Shown: positions 1 through 10,389 of the stretch, piece after piece
Layout: the number at the start of each line of letters is the position of its first letter
Position numbering within the stretch: the stretch's first letter is position 1
Assembly (NCBI GenBank): GCA_944320845.1
Contig: CALUJA010000004.1
Location: 62,001 to 126,000, forward strand
Source of the DNA: an uncultured Phocaeicola sp.
GTDB lineage: Bacteria > Bacteroidota > Bacteroidia > Bacteroidales > Bacteroidaceae
DNA length: 64,000 nucleotides
Reading direction: 5' to 3'
Program-made: the position numbers and the translations under genes
The notes under the pieces: model-generated
Databases searched by the model: none
The model's input: the letters and a program-made list of their open reading frames with translations, nothing else
Told to the model about the DNA's origin: nothing

Positions 1-1
1 C

Positions 2-1957
2 TCCGAATCGTTTATCGATGCAAAGATGACCGAAGGAAAGGTGACGGGAGCCAATGTATCAGTAAAACTTGACGACGAGTTCATGGAGGCAGCTGTCAAT
101 GGAAAACCCTATACCCAACAATTCCCCATCGATTCGTCCAATCCGATGGTAACAAAGGAAATCAATGCTTCGGAACTGTGGAAAAAGATTGTGCACAACG
201 CATGGAAGTCTGCCGAGCCGGGCGTATTGTTCTGGGACACCATCATCCGTGAATCCGTACCAGACTGCTACGCCGACTTAGGATTCCGCACTGTATCAAC
301 TAATCCTTGCGGGGAGATTCCCCTATGTCCCTACGACTCATGCCGCCTGCTCGCCATCAATCTCTACTCGTATGTGTTGAATCCCTTTACACCCGAAGCC
401 AGTTTCGACTTCGACCTCTTCAAGAAACACGTGGCACTGGCGCAGCGCATCATGGACGATATCATCGATTTGGAATTGGAAAAAATAGACCGCATCATGC
501 AAAAGATAGAATCCGATCCTGAAAGCGAAGAGGTGAAAGGTGCCGAACGGCATCTATGGGAAAAGATTCGCCGCAAATCCGGCATGGGACGCCGCACCGG
601 TGTAGGAATCACCGCCGAAGGAGACATGTTGGCCGCCATGGGATTGCGCTATGGAACAGAGGAAGCCACCGGATTTTCAGAAAAAGTACACAGGACCATC
701 GCCCTGGAAGCCTACCGCTCATCGGTCTGCATGGCTAAGGAGCGCGGTGCATTTGAAATATATGACGCCCAACGTGAAAAGGACAACCCGTTCGTCAACC
801 GCCTGAAGGAAGCCGACCCGCAACTCTATGAAGAAATGGTACGCTATGGAAGACGGAACATCGCCTGTCTTACTATTGCGCCGACCGGCACTACCAGTCT
901 GATGACACAGACCACATCGGGTATAGAGCCCGTGTTCATGCCCGTATACAAGCGCCGGCGCAAAGTGAATCCGAATGATACCAACGTGCATGTTGACTTC
1001 GTAGACGAGACGGGCGATGCCTTCGAAGAATATACTGTATTCCACCACAAGTTCCGGGTATGGATGGAGGTGAACGGATACAATCCCGACAAGCACTATA
1101 CCCAAGAAGAAATAGACGAACTGGTGGCAAAGTCTCCTTATTACAAGGCAACATCGAACGATGTAGACTGGCTGATGAAGGTCAAGATGCAAGGACGCAT
1201 TCAGAAATGGGTAGACCACTCCATCAGTGTGACCATCAACCTGCCAAACAACGTGGACGAAGATTTGGTTAACCGCCTTTATGTGGAGGCATGGCGCTCA
1301 GGATGCAAGGGATGCACCGTATATCGTGACGGATCGCGCGCCGGAGTACTGCTTTCCACCAAGAAGAAGGACGGGAAGGAAGAGGAATGTCACTGCAAGC
1401 CGCCTCAGGTAACCGAAGTGCGTCCGAAAGTACTGGAAGCCGATGTGGTAAGATTCCAGAACAACAAGGAGAAGTGGGTGGCATTCGTCGGACTGCTGGA
1501 CGGACGGCCCTATGAAATCTTCACCGGTCTGCAAGACGACGACGACGGAATCATTCTTCCCAAGTCTGTGACAACGGGACGAATCATCAAGAATTACGAC
1601 GAAAACGGAAACAAGCATTACGATTTCCAGTTCGAGAACAAACGCGGATACAAGATGACCATAGAAGGACTGTCTGAGAAGTTCAACAAAGAATATTGGA
1701 ACTATGCCAAGCTGATTTCAGGCGTGCTCAGATGGCGAATGCCAATCGAGCAAGTCATCAAGCTGGTAGACTCTCTCCAACTCGACAGCGAGAGCATCAA
1801 CACCTGGAAAAACGGAGTGGCGCGCGCATTAAAGAAGTATGTGCAAGACGGGACTGAGGCAAGAGGCGTGAAATGCCCCAACTGCGGACACGAAACACTT
1901 GTATACCAAGAAGGATGCCTGATTTGCAAGACCTGCGGCTCGTCGCGGTGCGGATAA
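2..1957 (+). CDS. nrdJ: Adenosylcobalamin-dependent (class II) ribonucleotide reductase, C-terminal part
   Basis: Reduces ribonucleotides to deoxyribonucleotides in the cytoplasm using coenzyme B12 radical chemistry. The reading frame is open to the left edge of the window (codons before the first ATG at 26 read SESFIDAK), so the N-terminal part is missing. The fragment contains the barrel motif NPCGEIPL, the glycine-rich APTGTTSLM loop and a later segment of TSCPD type. The extreme C-terminus is a cysteine-rich zinc-ribbon-like tail (CPNC, CKTC) that ends in a Cys-Gly pair; in this family the C-terminal cysteines pass electrons to the active site. A strong hairpin terminator follows the stop codon. 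The family call is firm. What lies upstream cannot be seen. Confidence 0.95.
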   Translation, partial: SESFIDAKMTEGKVTGANVSVKLDDEFMEAAVNGKPYTQQFPIDSSNPMVTKEINASELWKKIVHNAWKSAEPGVLFWDTIIRESVPDCYADLGFRTVSTNPCGEIPLCPYDSCRLLAINLYSYVLNPFTPEASFDFDLFKKHVALAQRIMDDIIDLELEKIDRIMQKIESDPESEEVKGAERHLWEKIRRKSGMGRRTGVGITAEGDMLAAMGLRYGTEEATGFSEKVHRTIALEAYRSSVCMAKERGAFEIYDAQREKDNPFVNRLKEADPQLYEEMVRYGRRNIACLTIAPTGTTSLMTQTTSGIEPVFMPVYKRRRKVNPNDTNVHVDFVDETGDAFEEYTVFHHKFRVWMEVNGYNPDKHYTQEEIDELVAKSPYYKATSNDVDWLMKVKMQGRIQKWVDHSISVTINLPNNVDEDLVNRLYVEAWRSGCKGCTVYRDGSRAGVLLSTKKKDGKEEECHCKPPQVTEVRPKVLEADVVRFQNNKEKWVAFVGLLDGRPYEIFTGLQDDDDGIILPKSVTTGRIIKNYDENGNKHYDFQFENKRGYKMTIEGLSEKFNKEYWNYAKLISGVLRWRMPIEQVIKLVDSLQLDSESINTWKNGVARALKKYVQDGTEARGVKCPNCGHETLVYQEGCLICKTCGSSRCG

Positions 1958-1988
1958 GGCCCCGGAAAAGAGAGACAATTTCACAGAA

Positions 1989-2045
1989 AGATACAGACTG
2001 TGCGGATTCCATCCATCACGAATCCGCCGGACTGTATCTTTTTAT
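1989..2045 (+). terminator. Rho-independent terminator after nrdJ
   Basis: The arms 1989-2009 and 2020-2040 form a near-perfect stem of about 20 bp (AAGATACAG and GCGGATTC pair with GAATCCGC and CTGTATCTT) around a 10-base loop. A T-rich run (CTTTTTATT) follows immediately. This separates nrdJ from folB. Confidence 0.85.
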
Positions 2046-2076
2046 TCAATAAAAAGTTTCAAATCCACCCGACCAT

Positions 2077-2445
2077 ATGAAAAGTTCATCCATGTACATC
2101 CATCTCAACGGATTGAAGCTGTTCGCTTTCCACGGTGTGATGCCGCAAGAAGGCAAGACCGGAGCAGAATACACCATTGACATACGCCTGAAGACGGACT
2201 TCTCTGCGGCTGCAGAAACTGACAATCTGGAAGATACCGTGAACTATGCAGAGGTATACCGGCGGATAAAGGAGGAGATGGAAATACCGTCCCGCCTGTT
2301 GGAGCATGTATCGTTCCGTATAGCCCGACGGCTGATGGACGACTTCCCTACCCTAACTGAAGTCCGCATCTGTCTCTACAAACAGAATCCGCCAATGGGA
2401 GCCGACTGTCGGTCAGTGGGGACAGAAGCCACCTATATCCGATGA
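2077..2445 (+). CDS. folB: Dihydroneopterin aldolase
   Basis: Converts 7,8-dihydroneopterin to 6-hydroxymethyl-7,8-dihydropterin and glycolaldehyde in folate synthesis. At 122 residues it matches the usual FolB length. Family motifs are FHGVMPQEG (with the conserved Glu, residue 25), DTVNYAEVY (Tyr57) and LYKQNPPMG, whose Lys102 is the expected catalytic lysine. An alternative start is the internal ATG five codons later (MYIHLN), which would match many homologues equally well. The next gene, a HAD phosphatase, begins 13 bases after the stop, so the two are probably co-transcribed. Confidence 0.93.
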   Translation: MKSSSMYIHLNGLKLFAFHGVMPQEGKTGAEYTIDIRLKTDFSAAAETDNLEDTVNYAEVYRRIKEEMEIPSRLLEHVSFRIARRLMDDFPTLTEVRICLYKQNPPMGADCRSVGTEATYIR

Positions 2446-2458
2446 AAACATACTGTTT

Positions 2459-3115
2459 ATGAAAAAACTTGCCATATTCGATTTGGACGGAACACTGCTC
2501 AATACGATAGCCGATTTGGCTGCGGCCACCAACCAGGCACTGTCACACTTCGGGTATCCGACTCACGACACGGAAGCCTACCGCTTCTTCGTGGGAAACG
2601 GCATCGACAAACTGTTCGAACGCGCCTTACCGGAAAACGCACGTACGCGGGAAAACATCCTGAAGATACGTTCACAATTCATCCCCTATTATAACGAACA
2701 CAACGCGGACTTGAGCAAACCTTACCCCGGCACGGTAGAAATGCTCCGTTTCCTGCAAAGCCACCGCATCTTGACCGCCGTGGCCTCGAACAAATATCAG
2801 GCTGCCACACAGAAGCTCATCGGACACTTTTTCCCCGACATCGCCTTCGCCGCCGTTTTTGGACAACGGGAAGGAGTCCCTACGAAACCGGACCCGCAAA
2901 TAATCTTCGAAATCATAGAAAAATCGGGAGTGGGTAAAAAGGATACCGTATATATAGGCGACTCTGGAGTAGACATGGAAACGGGAAAGAATGCGGGAGT
3001 GGACACGGTGGGAGTGACATGGGGATTCCGTCCCCGTGAGGAACTGGAGGCTTTCCACCCGCAGCTTATTGCCTGCCAGTGGGAGGAAATCCTACGATTC
3101 CTGAGCAGCAGCTGA
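2459..3115 (+). CDS. gph: HAD-family phosphatase, phosphoglycolate phosphatase-like
   Basis: A 218-residue cytoplasmic hydrolase of the HAD superfamily. Motif I is FDLDGTLL (Asp8 nucleophile, Asp10), motif II is the VASN stretch, motif III is the lysine of TKPDP, and motif IV is YIGDSGVDMETG. A helical cap lies between motifs I and II, as in the Gph/PGP subgroup. The usual substrate is 2-phosphoglycolate, but substrates in this subgroup are broad and cannot be fixed from sequence. It follows folB closely, so a role in dephosphorylating a pterin precursor is possible but only inferred from position. Confidence 0.8.
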   Translation: MKKLAIFDLDGTLLNTIADLAAATNQALSHFGYPTHDTEAYRFFVGNGIDKLFERALPENARTRENILKIRSQFIPYYNEHNADLSKPYPGTVEMLRFLQSHRILTAVASNKYQAATQKLIGHFFPDIAFAAVFGQREGVPTKPDPQIIFEIIEKSGVGKKDTVYIGDSGVDMETGKNAGVDTVGVTWGFRPREELEAFHPQLIACQWEEILRFLSSS

Positions 3116-3187
3116 CTCAGGAAAGCAAAGGAAACAATCCGGCAAATGTTGCCATACCCATTCTGACCGGGCATTCCGGCCAAAAGC

Positions 3188-3240
3188 AAAGTCCCCTGCC
3201 TGCGAAGCTATCTTGCTTCTGCAGGCAGGGGCTTTCATAC
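3188..3240. terminator. Bidirectional terminator between convergent gph and CE6
   Basis: The arm CCCCTGCCTGC (3193-3203) pairs perfectly with GCAGGCAGGGG (3221-3231), and the stem extends through AAAG/CTTT with one bulged base. A-rich and T-rich flanks lie on either side, so the element can stop transcripts from both strands. It lies between the stop codons of gph (+) and the CE6 gene (-). Confidence 0.75.
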
Positions 3241-3293
3241 AATATTTCCATCTGCATCAAAACAGATTTCCACCCTGTCACAAAAACGGTCTG

Positions 3294-4995
<1,702 letters not shown>

Positions 4996-5022
4996 TATAT
5001 CCACCATACAATCCTCCTTTTA

Positions 5023-7629
5023 TCATAGACGAACAACCATTTTGTCGCCCTTATACATCACTTCACGCACTATCGACGGATTTTCCTTCGTTGCTTCCGG
5101 GGTACAGAACCTGACAATCCTGATTTTCCGCTCCCGCTTCATTCCGGGAAACTCCCCCTCCCGGGCATGAATCGTCAGTTCCCGCCGGCCATCATCCCAA
5201 GTGAAACGCGTGACAGCGTATGCATTTCGTTCGTAATTGTAGTTCACACCTTCGTCTTCATAAACAGCATAGTCACCATCCGCCCCAGGAAAGACTCGGA
5301 TTTCCCAATCAGATTCCGCCGCCTCTACCGTATTCTGGCACACTTCGGCCAAAGGTAATATCGCTCCTGCCCTGACAAACACCGGTATATAATCCGGTGC
5401 GACAGTCTGCTTTGTCCATCCTTTTTCGGCAACAAACTGGCCTGTCCAGAAGTCGTACCACCCACCTTCCGTCTCCGGAAGATAAACATTCCACACTTTT
5501 GGAGCTTCCTCAACTACCGGGGCCACTAACAACGATGAGCCGAACATATATTCATACTTCTGCTCCAACGCAGTCCAATCCTCCGGAAAGTCCATTACCA
5601 ACGGACGCATCATCGTACTTCCTTTCATTGAGATAGCGGCCGCCTCAGAATATATATAGGGGAAAAGCCTGTACCGTGTGTTCAAAGCCTTTCGGGCAAA
5701 TATTGTCACGGTGTCTCCGTAATTCCAAAATTCCGTATTGGTCATATATCCGTGTACTCGCATCAGAGGCAAGAAAACGGCGGTCTGCAACCACCGCAGA
5801 AAACGCTCATGATAACGCACATCCGTATACTGCCCTTGCGGACGGAAGAAACCTCCGGCATCGTAAGTCCACCAAGGAAGTCCAGAGGCCATCATGCCCA
5901 GTCCTCCAACAATCTGCCGTCGGAATGCCTCCCAATCGTGTCCCACATCGCCCGACCAAGTGACCGCTCCATAACGCTGCATTCCCGGAAATCCACTCCG
6001 TGTGAGAATCATCGTCCGTTTGTCAGGTGCATCTCTACGGGCCCCCTCATAAACCGTCTTGTTGACCAACAGAGGATAAGTGTTCCTATAAAGCTCACCT
6101 GGCAACGTGCCATTCCATATCCGCCGACCCTCCAAGTCATCATTTTCCGGCTCCGTAGCATCCTGCCACCACGCATCAATACCGTATGGCTTCAGCAAGC
6201 GGTCGCTGAAATTCTTCCAATAAAAAGCTGCCGCATCCGGATTGAAGAAATCCACCCACGTAGTGTTCGGAATGAAATAGCCCCTTTCGGCCATCATCTT
6301 TCCCACCTCCGACAGCAAATCTACCTTTGACCATACCGATATCATCAGATGCATATCCATCGCGTGCAAATCGTCCACCAACTTTTTCGGATTCGGATAA
6401 TGCTCCTCATCAAAGCGCATAGCGTTCCATCCGTACTTACCCCAATACTGCCAGTCCTGCACCATTACATCCACAGGCAAGCTGTCACGACGGAAACGTA
6501 AAGCAGTATCCAGTATTTCCTGTTGGGAATGAAAACGCTCGCGGCAATGGATATAGCCCGTTGCCCACCGAGGCAACATAGGTACTTCGCCCGTCTCCCT
6601 ACGATAAGAAGCAATCACCTCATCTGGATTCCCCACAAACACGGTGTAATCAATCCCGTCAGACACCGGCGAACGAAATACTGTTTTATCGTTTACACGC
6701 CTATAATATATTGTTGGGTTATCTTCCTTGGTCAGTTCAGCACGTAAAACATGTCTTCCGGCCTCCAGATTAACCAAAACGGAAGCCGTAGGAGGGAGCC
6801 AGAGATTATTCAACTCCATGACAGTCTGCCCATCAACAGACAGATGATGCCTGCGAGCCATCTTCTGTCCCACATCAAGCAACAAGGCATACTTCCCTGC
6901 AACAGGAATATCCAATGTCGCAGAAAAAGTATACTCCTCACGCATCTCCTTCGTTCCCCCTTCAGAAGAAGTAACATCTACTATCTCCGTCAAGCCCTCG
7001 CCACGCTCGCGCAGAAGTTCAACCCGACTATCCGCCGGATTGAATTCTGTTAAGCCATAATTGTTCCACAACAAGCCATAACCTTTGCTTGACAAAACGA
7101 AAGGAATTGCTATCTGCGTATTTACTTGCGTCAGTCTACGGGTCAGTCCGCGCACATCCAAATATCCGTCTTGAAACTGCCCCAATCCGTAAAGATGCTC
7201 ATCTTCCGGAGAAAAGAACCCCTGCTCCGCACAAAAAGTCCTTACACCCTGCACGGAAGACTCTGTCAACCTGCGGAAATCCTCCTTCAATAAATTTTTT
7301 CCATCCGGAGAAACATAAACTATTTGCCCACTCTCCTTATTTATCTCCACCTTCATCCCTTTCAGGCAAACAGTCAGGCAATCCTTCTCATCGTCTACAG
7401 AAAATGAGGGTACACCACTATCCACATATATCCATTGTGGAAAATGATGAATCTGCTCGCGGTGGAATCTGACCCGCACGGCATTATCAGCTATAGGTAG
7501 AATATGCAACTCGCCCTCACGCGTGGTACAAATCATCCCTTTATCCGTCTGCTTGCACGACAGTATCGTTTGTCCCCACAGACTGACCGCGTCCAAACAC
7601 AAAAACAAAAAAATCCAATATGTCTTCAT
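5023..7629 (-). CDS. GH31 glycosidase with PA14 insert (probable alpha-xylosidase)
   Basis: Large (868-residue) secreted retaining alpha-glycosidase. After a signal peptide come an N-terminal beta-sandwich, a PA14-like insert at roughly residues 215-333 (carbohydrate binding), then the (beta/alpha)8 barrel. The catalytic nucleophile is Asp490 in WWQDATEPEND and the acid/base is Asp561 in TWSGDVGHDW. PA14-bearing GH31 enzymes of Bacteroidetes and Cellvibrio are typically alpha-xylosidases, and alpha-linked xylose occurs in complex cereal xylan side chains. Alpha-glucosidase activity remains possible. It follows the second GH43-CBM6 gene by 48 bases and precedes the CE1 gene by 27. Confidence 0.88.
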   Translation of the reverse strand: MKTYWIFLFLCLDAVSLWGQTILSCKQTDKGMICTTREGELHILPIADNAVRVRFHREQIHHFPQWIYVDSGVPSFSVDDEKDCLTVCLKGMKVEINKESGQIVYVSPDGKNLLKEDFRRLTESSVQGVRTFCAEQGFFSPEDEHLYGLGQFQDGYLDVRGLTRRLTQVNTQIAIPFVLSSKGYGLLWNNYGLTEFNPADSRVELLRERGEGLTEIVDVTSSEGGTKEMREEYTFSATLDIPVAGKYALLLDVGQKMARRHHLSVDGQTVMELNNLWLPPTASVLVNLEAGRHVLRAELTKEDNPTIYYRRVNDKTVFRSPVSDGIDYTVFVGNPDEVIASYRRETGEVPMLPRWATGYIHCRERFHSQQEILDTALRFRRDSLPVDVMVQDWQYWGKYGWNAMRFDEEHYPNPKKLVDDLHAMDMHLMISVWSKVDLLSEVGKMMAERGYFIPNTTWVDFFNPDAAAFYWKNFSDRLLKPYGIDAWWQDATEPENDDLEGRRIWNGTLPGELYRNTYPLLVNKTVYEGARRDAPDKRTMILTRSGFPGMQRYGAVTWSGDVGHDWEAFRRQIVGGLGMMASGLPWWTYDAGGFFRPQGQYTDVRYHERFLRWLQTAVFLPLMRVHGYMTNTEFWNYGDTVTIFARKALNTRYRLFPYIYSEAAAISMKGSTMMRPLVMDFPEDWTALEQKYEYMFGSSLLVAPVVEEAPKVWNVYLPETEGGWYDFWTGQFVAEKGWTKQTVAPDYIPVFVRAGAILPLAEVCQNTVEAAESDWEIRVFPGADGDYAVYEDEGVNYNYERNAYAVTRFTWDDGRRELTIHAREGEFPGMKRERKIRIVRFCTPEATKENPSIVREVMYKGDKMVVRL

Positions 7630-7677
7630 ATCTATTCCACTATATTTTTTATATCCATCAATCTTTTCCGCAACTGA

Positions 7678-9033
7678 TTATTCGGAAAACATCCACCAAT
7701 CAAAATAGGCCAAATCCTTAGGAGCCTTCCCGCTAAAAACAAAGTACACATCATGTACGCCCTGCACATCGGAAACTTCTGCCTCTACCAATCTCCATCG
7801 GTCGCTGCCTCCCGTTCGGGGAATTCTGATACTCGCCAACTGTCGACCATCTTTCCCGTCCAGACGCACTTCCATCCGAATCTCGGCATTATGAGTCGTT
7901 CCCACTCGAGCGGTAAATTTAGATACACCTTTAGAGAAGTCTACATCGCGTACACGGATATAAGCCCCGTCCTTCACAGCCGTAACAAAGACTCCCACCT
8001 GCGAATTGGAATGGCTTTTCATCCCTTCCGACCAAGCTATAGTCTCAGCCTCCGTCTTACGATAGGGACAAAGCGTAGCCAACCCATTCACAATTCCCCT
8101 ATCATCCATCTCGACAGGAGGAATGCTCCCATCTGCATTGAACTTTAAGGGAACCACGCATACCGAACGATTAAATCCGTCACCACCGGGCAATGCTCCG
8201 TTGTGATAAAACAGATAAGTATTCCCCTTAAAATCCACCACTCCCGGATGGTTTGTGAAACTCCTCCCTGCTGTAGGCATCAACATACCTCCGTTTTTCC
8301 ACGGCCCCATAGGAGACTTACCTGTGGCATAACCCAAATGCTCTGGTATCGGACCTGCCGCAAAGAACAAATAATACAGTCCATCACGCTTATACAACCA
8401 CGGCCCCTCCTCATACAAAGTGGCGCGCTTAGGGTCTCCTTCACGTTTACCGAATGAATCTTCGGTCATGGGCACGCGTACAATGTCACCACTGTAAGAT
8501 ATCATATTCTCGTTCAACTTTACATAAAAACAGTCTGGATTTCCCCAATACAAATAAGCCTGGCCATCATCGTCTACCAACACCGTGGGATCTATGTTTC
8601 CCCATTCTGCCTGAACCAAAGGCCTGCCTATAGGATCATGGAACGGCCCATAAGGAGAGTCGGCCACCGCCACTCCGATGACCGTGTTTCCCTTACGGTC
8701 GGTCACCGGAACATACATATAGAACTTTCCATCACGCTCCACACACTGAGCGGCCCATGCATCTCCCCCCGCCCAATCGAATGTCTTATACGACAATGGA
8801 ACAGGATGCTCCGTCCAATTCACCATATCGGCTGTGGAATAAAGCTTCCACTCGTTCATCGTAAACCAGGTAGAGCCATCCTCGTCATGGCTAGTATAAA
8901 GATAAAGACGGTCGCCCCATACCATTGGAGCAGGATCGGCTGTATACGCAGTCTGTACTATCGGATTCTGTGCCTGCACCGCGGTACATGCCGCAAACAG
9001 CGAAAAGGCAATCAGACAGTTTTTCTTAGTCAT
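7678..9033 (-). CDS. GH43 glycosidase with C-terminal CBM6 (copy A)
   Basis: Secreted inverting five-bladed beta-propeller enzyme, expected to cut alpha-L-arabinofuranosyl or beta-xylosyl bonds of arabinoxylan. The signal peptide ends near AVQAQ. Catalytic carboxylates are the base Asp33 (TADPAPMV), the pKa-modulating Asp148 ([12 protein letters not shown]) and the acid Glu209 (YEEGPW). Residues from about 325 form a CBM6-type beta-sandwich starting at [11 protein letters not shown] and ending FDWWMF. The gene immediately upstream, at 9050-10378, has the same architecture and motifs, so the two are tandem paralogues. The CAZy subfamily cannot be fixed by eye. Confidence 0.88.
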   Translation of the reverse strand: MTKKNCLIAFSLFAACTAVQAQNPIVQTAYTADPAPMVWGDRLYLYTSHDEDGSTWFTMNEWKLYSTADMVNWTEHPVPLSYKTFDWAGGDAWAAQCVERDGKFYMYVPVTDRKGNTVIGVAVADSPYGPFHDPIGRPLVQAEWGNIDPTVLVDDDGQAYLYWGNPDCFYVKLNENMISYSGDIVRVPMTEDSFGKREGDPKRATLYEEGPWLYKRDGLYYLFFAAGPIPEHLGYATGKSPMGPWKNGGMLMPTAGRSFTNHPGVVDFKGNTYLFYHNGALPGGDGFNRSVCVVPLKFNADGSIPPVEMDDRGIVNGLATLCPYRKTEAETIAWSEGMKSHSNSQVGVFVTAVKDGAYIRVRDVDFSKGVSKFTARVGTTHNAEIRMEVRLDGKDGRQLASIRIPRTGGSDRWRLVEAEVSDVQGVHDVYFVFSGKAPKDLAYFDWWMFSE

Positions 9034-9049
9034 ATTTCCTTATATTTTA

Positions 9050-10378
9050 TTATTCTACAAATTTCCACCAATCCCAATTCATCAGGTTCTTCCGAGCATT
9101 TCCCTTAAAGTGGAACACCAAATCATGGACACCTTCTGCTCCGTCCACCGCACAAGAGAACTCACGGTAACGGTCTGTTCCTCCGGTCGGACTGACCTCC
9201 AGCGTACCAACCAGTTTGCCTCCGGCAGAATCAAGATGAACTTCTATCTCACAATTTCCTGCTTCCGAAGCGACAGACGCAACAAACCGCCCCGCTCCAT
9301 TTCCGAAATCCACACCTTTCACAACCAAAGTGTCACCATCATCGATACGTGTCACGCAGATTCCACCGTTCTTCAATCTTTCAGTCTTCAGACCATATCC
9401 CCACGCCATGGTCTCAGCCTCCACGCGGCGATAGGGGTTGAAATTTTCAATCTGCTCCAACTTCGTTTCCAACCAATAAGGAACTTCTTGAATTGTCCCG
9501 TCCGGATTATAGTGCATTTCAGCTACCGACACAGAACGGCGCTCATGATGCTCGAATGTTTCCAAATGCATCAAGTCATAGTTCAGTCCAAACACATACG
9601 ACCGTCCCTTATAATCAATCACTCCCGGATGATTACCCCGCGACCGCTCCGTAGGACGCATGATATATCCGCGCGTTGTCCAAGGACCAGTAGGACTGTC
9701 GCTCATGGCATATCCGATTCCCTCAGGACAACATGTCGAAGCAAAGGCCAAATAATATTTTCCATTCCGCTTATAAAACCAAGGCCCCTCCTGATAATGT
9801 TCCGGATTCTTTTCTAATTTCATGATACCGCCACTATAGGATATCATATCTTCGTTCAGCTTTACATAATAAACGTTCGGATTTCCCCAATACATGTACG
9901 CCTGCCCATCGTCATCGATGAACACGCTTGGATCAATGTCCTCCCAATGCTCTTTCTGCCAAACCAACGGCTTTCCCAACGGGTCGCGGAACGGACCGTA
10001 AGGAGTATCGGCCACCAACACGCCTATGCCGTTGCCATGAAGCGGGCAATACATATAAAATTTCCCATTGCGGGCGATGACATGCTCCGCCCATGCACCA
10101 TTATCACGCTGACGCCAGGTAAAGTTTTCCAAAGATGCCACCACACCATGATCTGTCCAATTGACCATATCGGTAGATGTATAAAGCAGCCAGTCCAGCA
10201 TCTTGAATCCCTCTGCATCATCCTCATCATGGGTCGTATATAGAAAGACCGTATCATTATACACCATCGGAGCCGGATCGGCAGTATACTTGGTCTGTAT
10301 AATCGGGTTCTGGGCAGTGACCGTCACAGCACACATGCCTGTCAATAATACCAAGATTTCTTTTGCTCTGTTTTTCAT
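9050..10378 (-). CDS. GH43 glycosidase with C-terminal CBM6 (copy B)
   Basis: Tandem paralogue of the next gene in the operon, 442 residues. The signal peptide ends at VTVTAQ. The base is Asp34 (TADPAPMV), the modulator Asp149 (DIDPSVFIDDDG) and the acid Glu197 (YQEGPW). A CBM6-like domain starts near FNPYRRVEAETMAW and ends MNWDWWKFVE. Both copies keep all three catalytic carboxylates but differ around the substrate pocket: this copy has a CPLHGNG segment where the other has PVTDRKGN. They may therefore cut different arabinosyl or xylosyl linkages. It is separated from GH97 by 11 bases and from copy A by 16. Confidence 0.88.
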   Translation of the reverse strand: MKNRAKEILVLLTGMCAVTVTAQNPIIQTKYTADPAPMVYNDTVFLYTTHDEDDAEGFKMLDWLLYTSTDMVNWTDHGVVASLENFTWRQRDNGAWAEHVIARNGKFYMYCPLHGNGIGVLVADTPYGPFRDPLGKPLVWQKEHWEDIDPSVFIDDDGQAYMYWGNPNVYYVKLNEDMISYSGGIMKLEKNPEHYQEGPWFYKRNGKYYLAFASTCCPEGIGYAMSDSPTGPWTTRGYIMRPTERSRGNHPGVIDYKGRSYVFGLNYDLMHLETFEHHERRSVSVAEMHYNPDGTIQEVPYWLETKLEQIENFNPYRRVEAETMAWGYGLKTERLKNGGICVTRIDDGDTLVVKGVDFGNGAGRFVASVASEAGNCEIEVHLDSAGGKLVGTLEVSPTGGTDRYREFSCAVDGAEGVHDLVFHFKGNARKNLMNWDWWKFVE

Positions 10379-10389
10379 AATATATTCCT

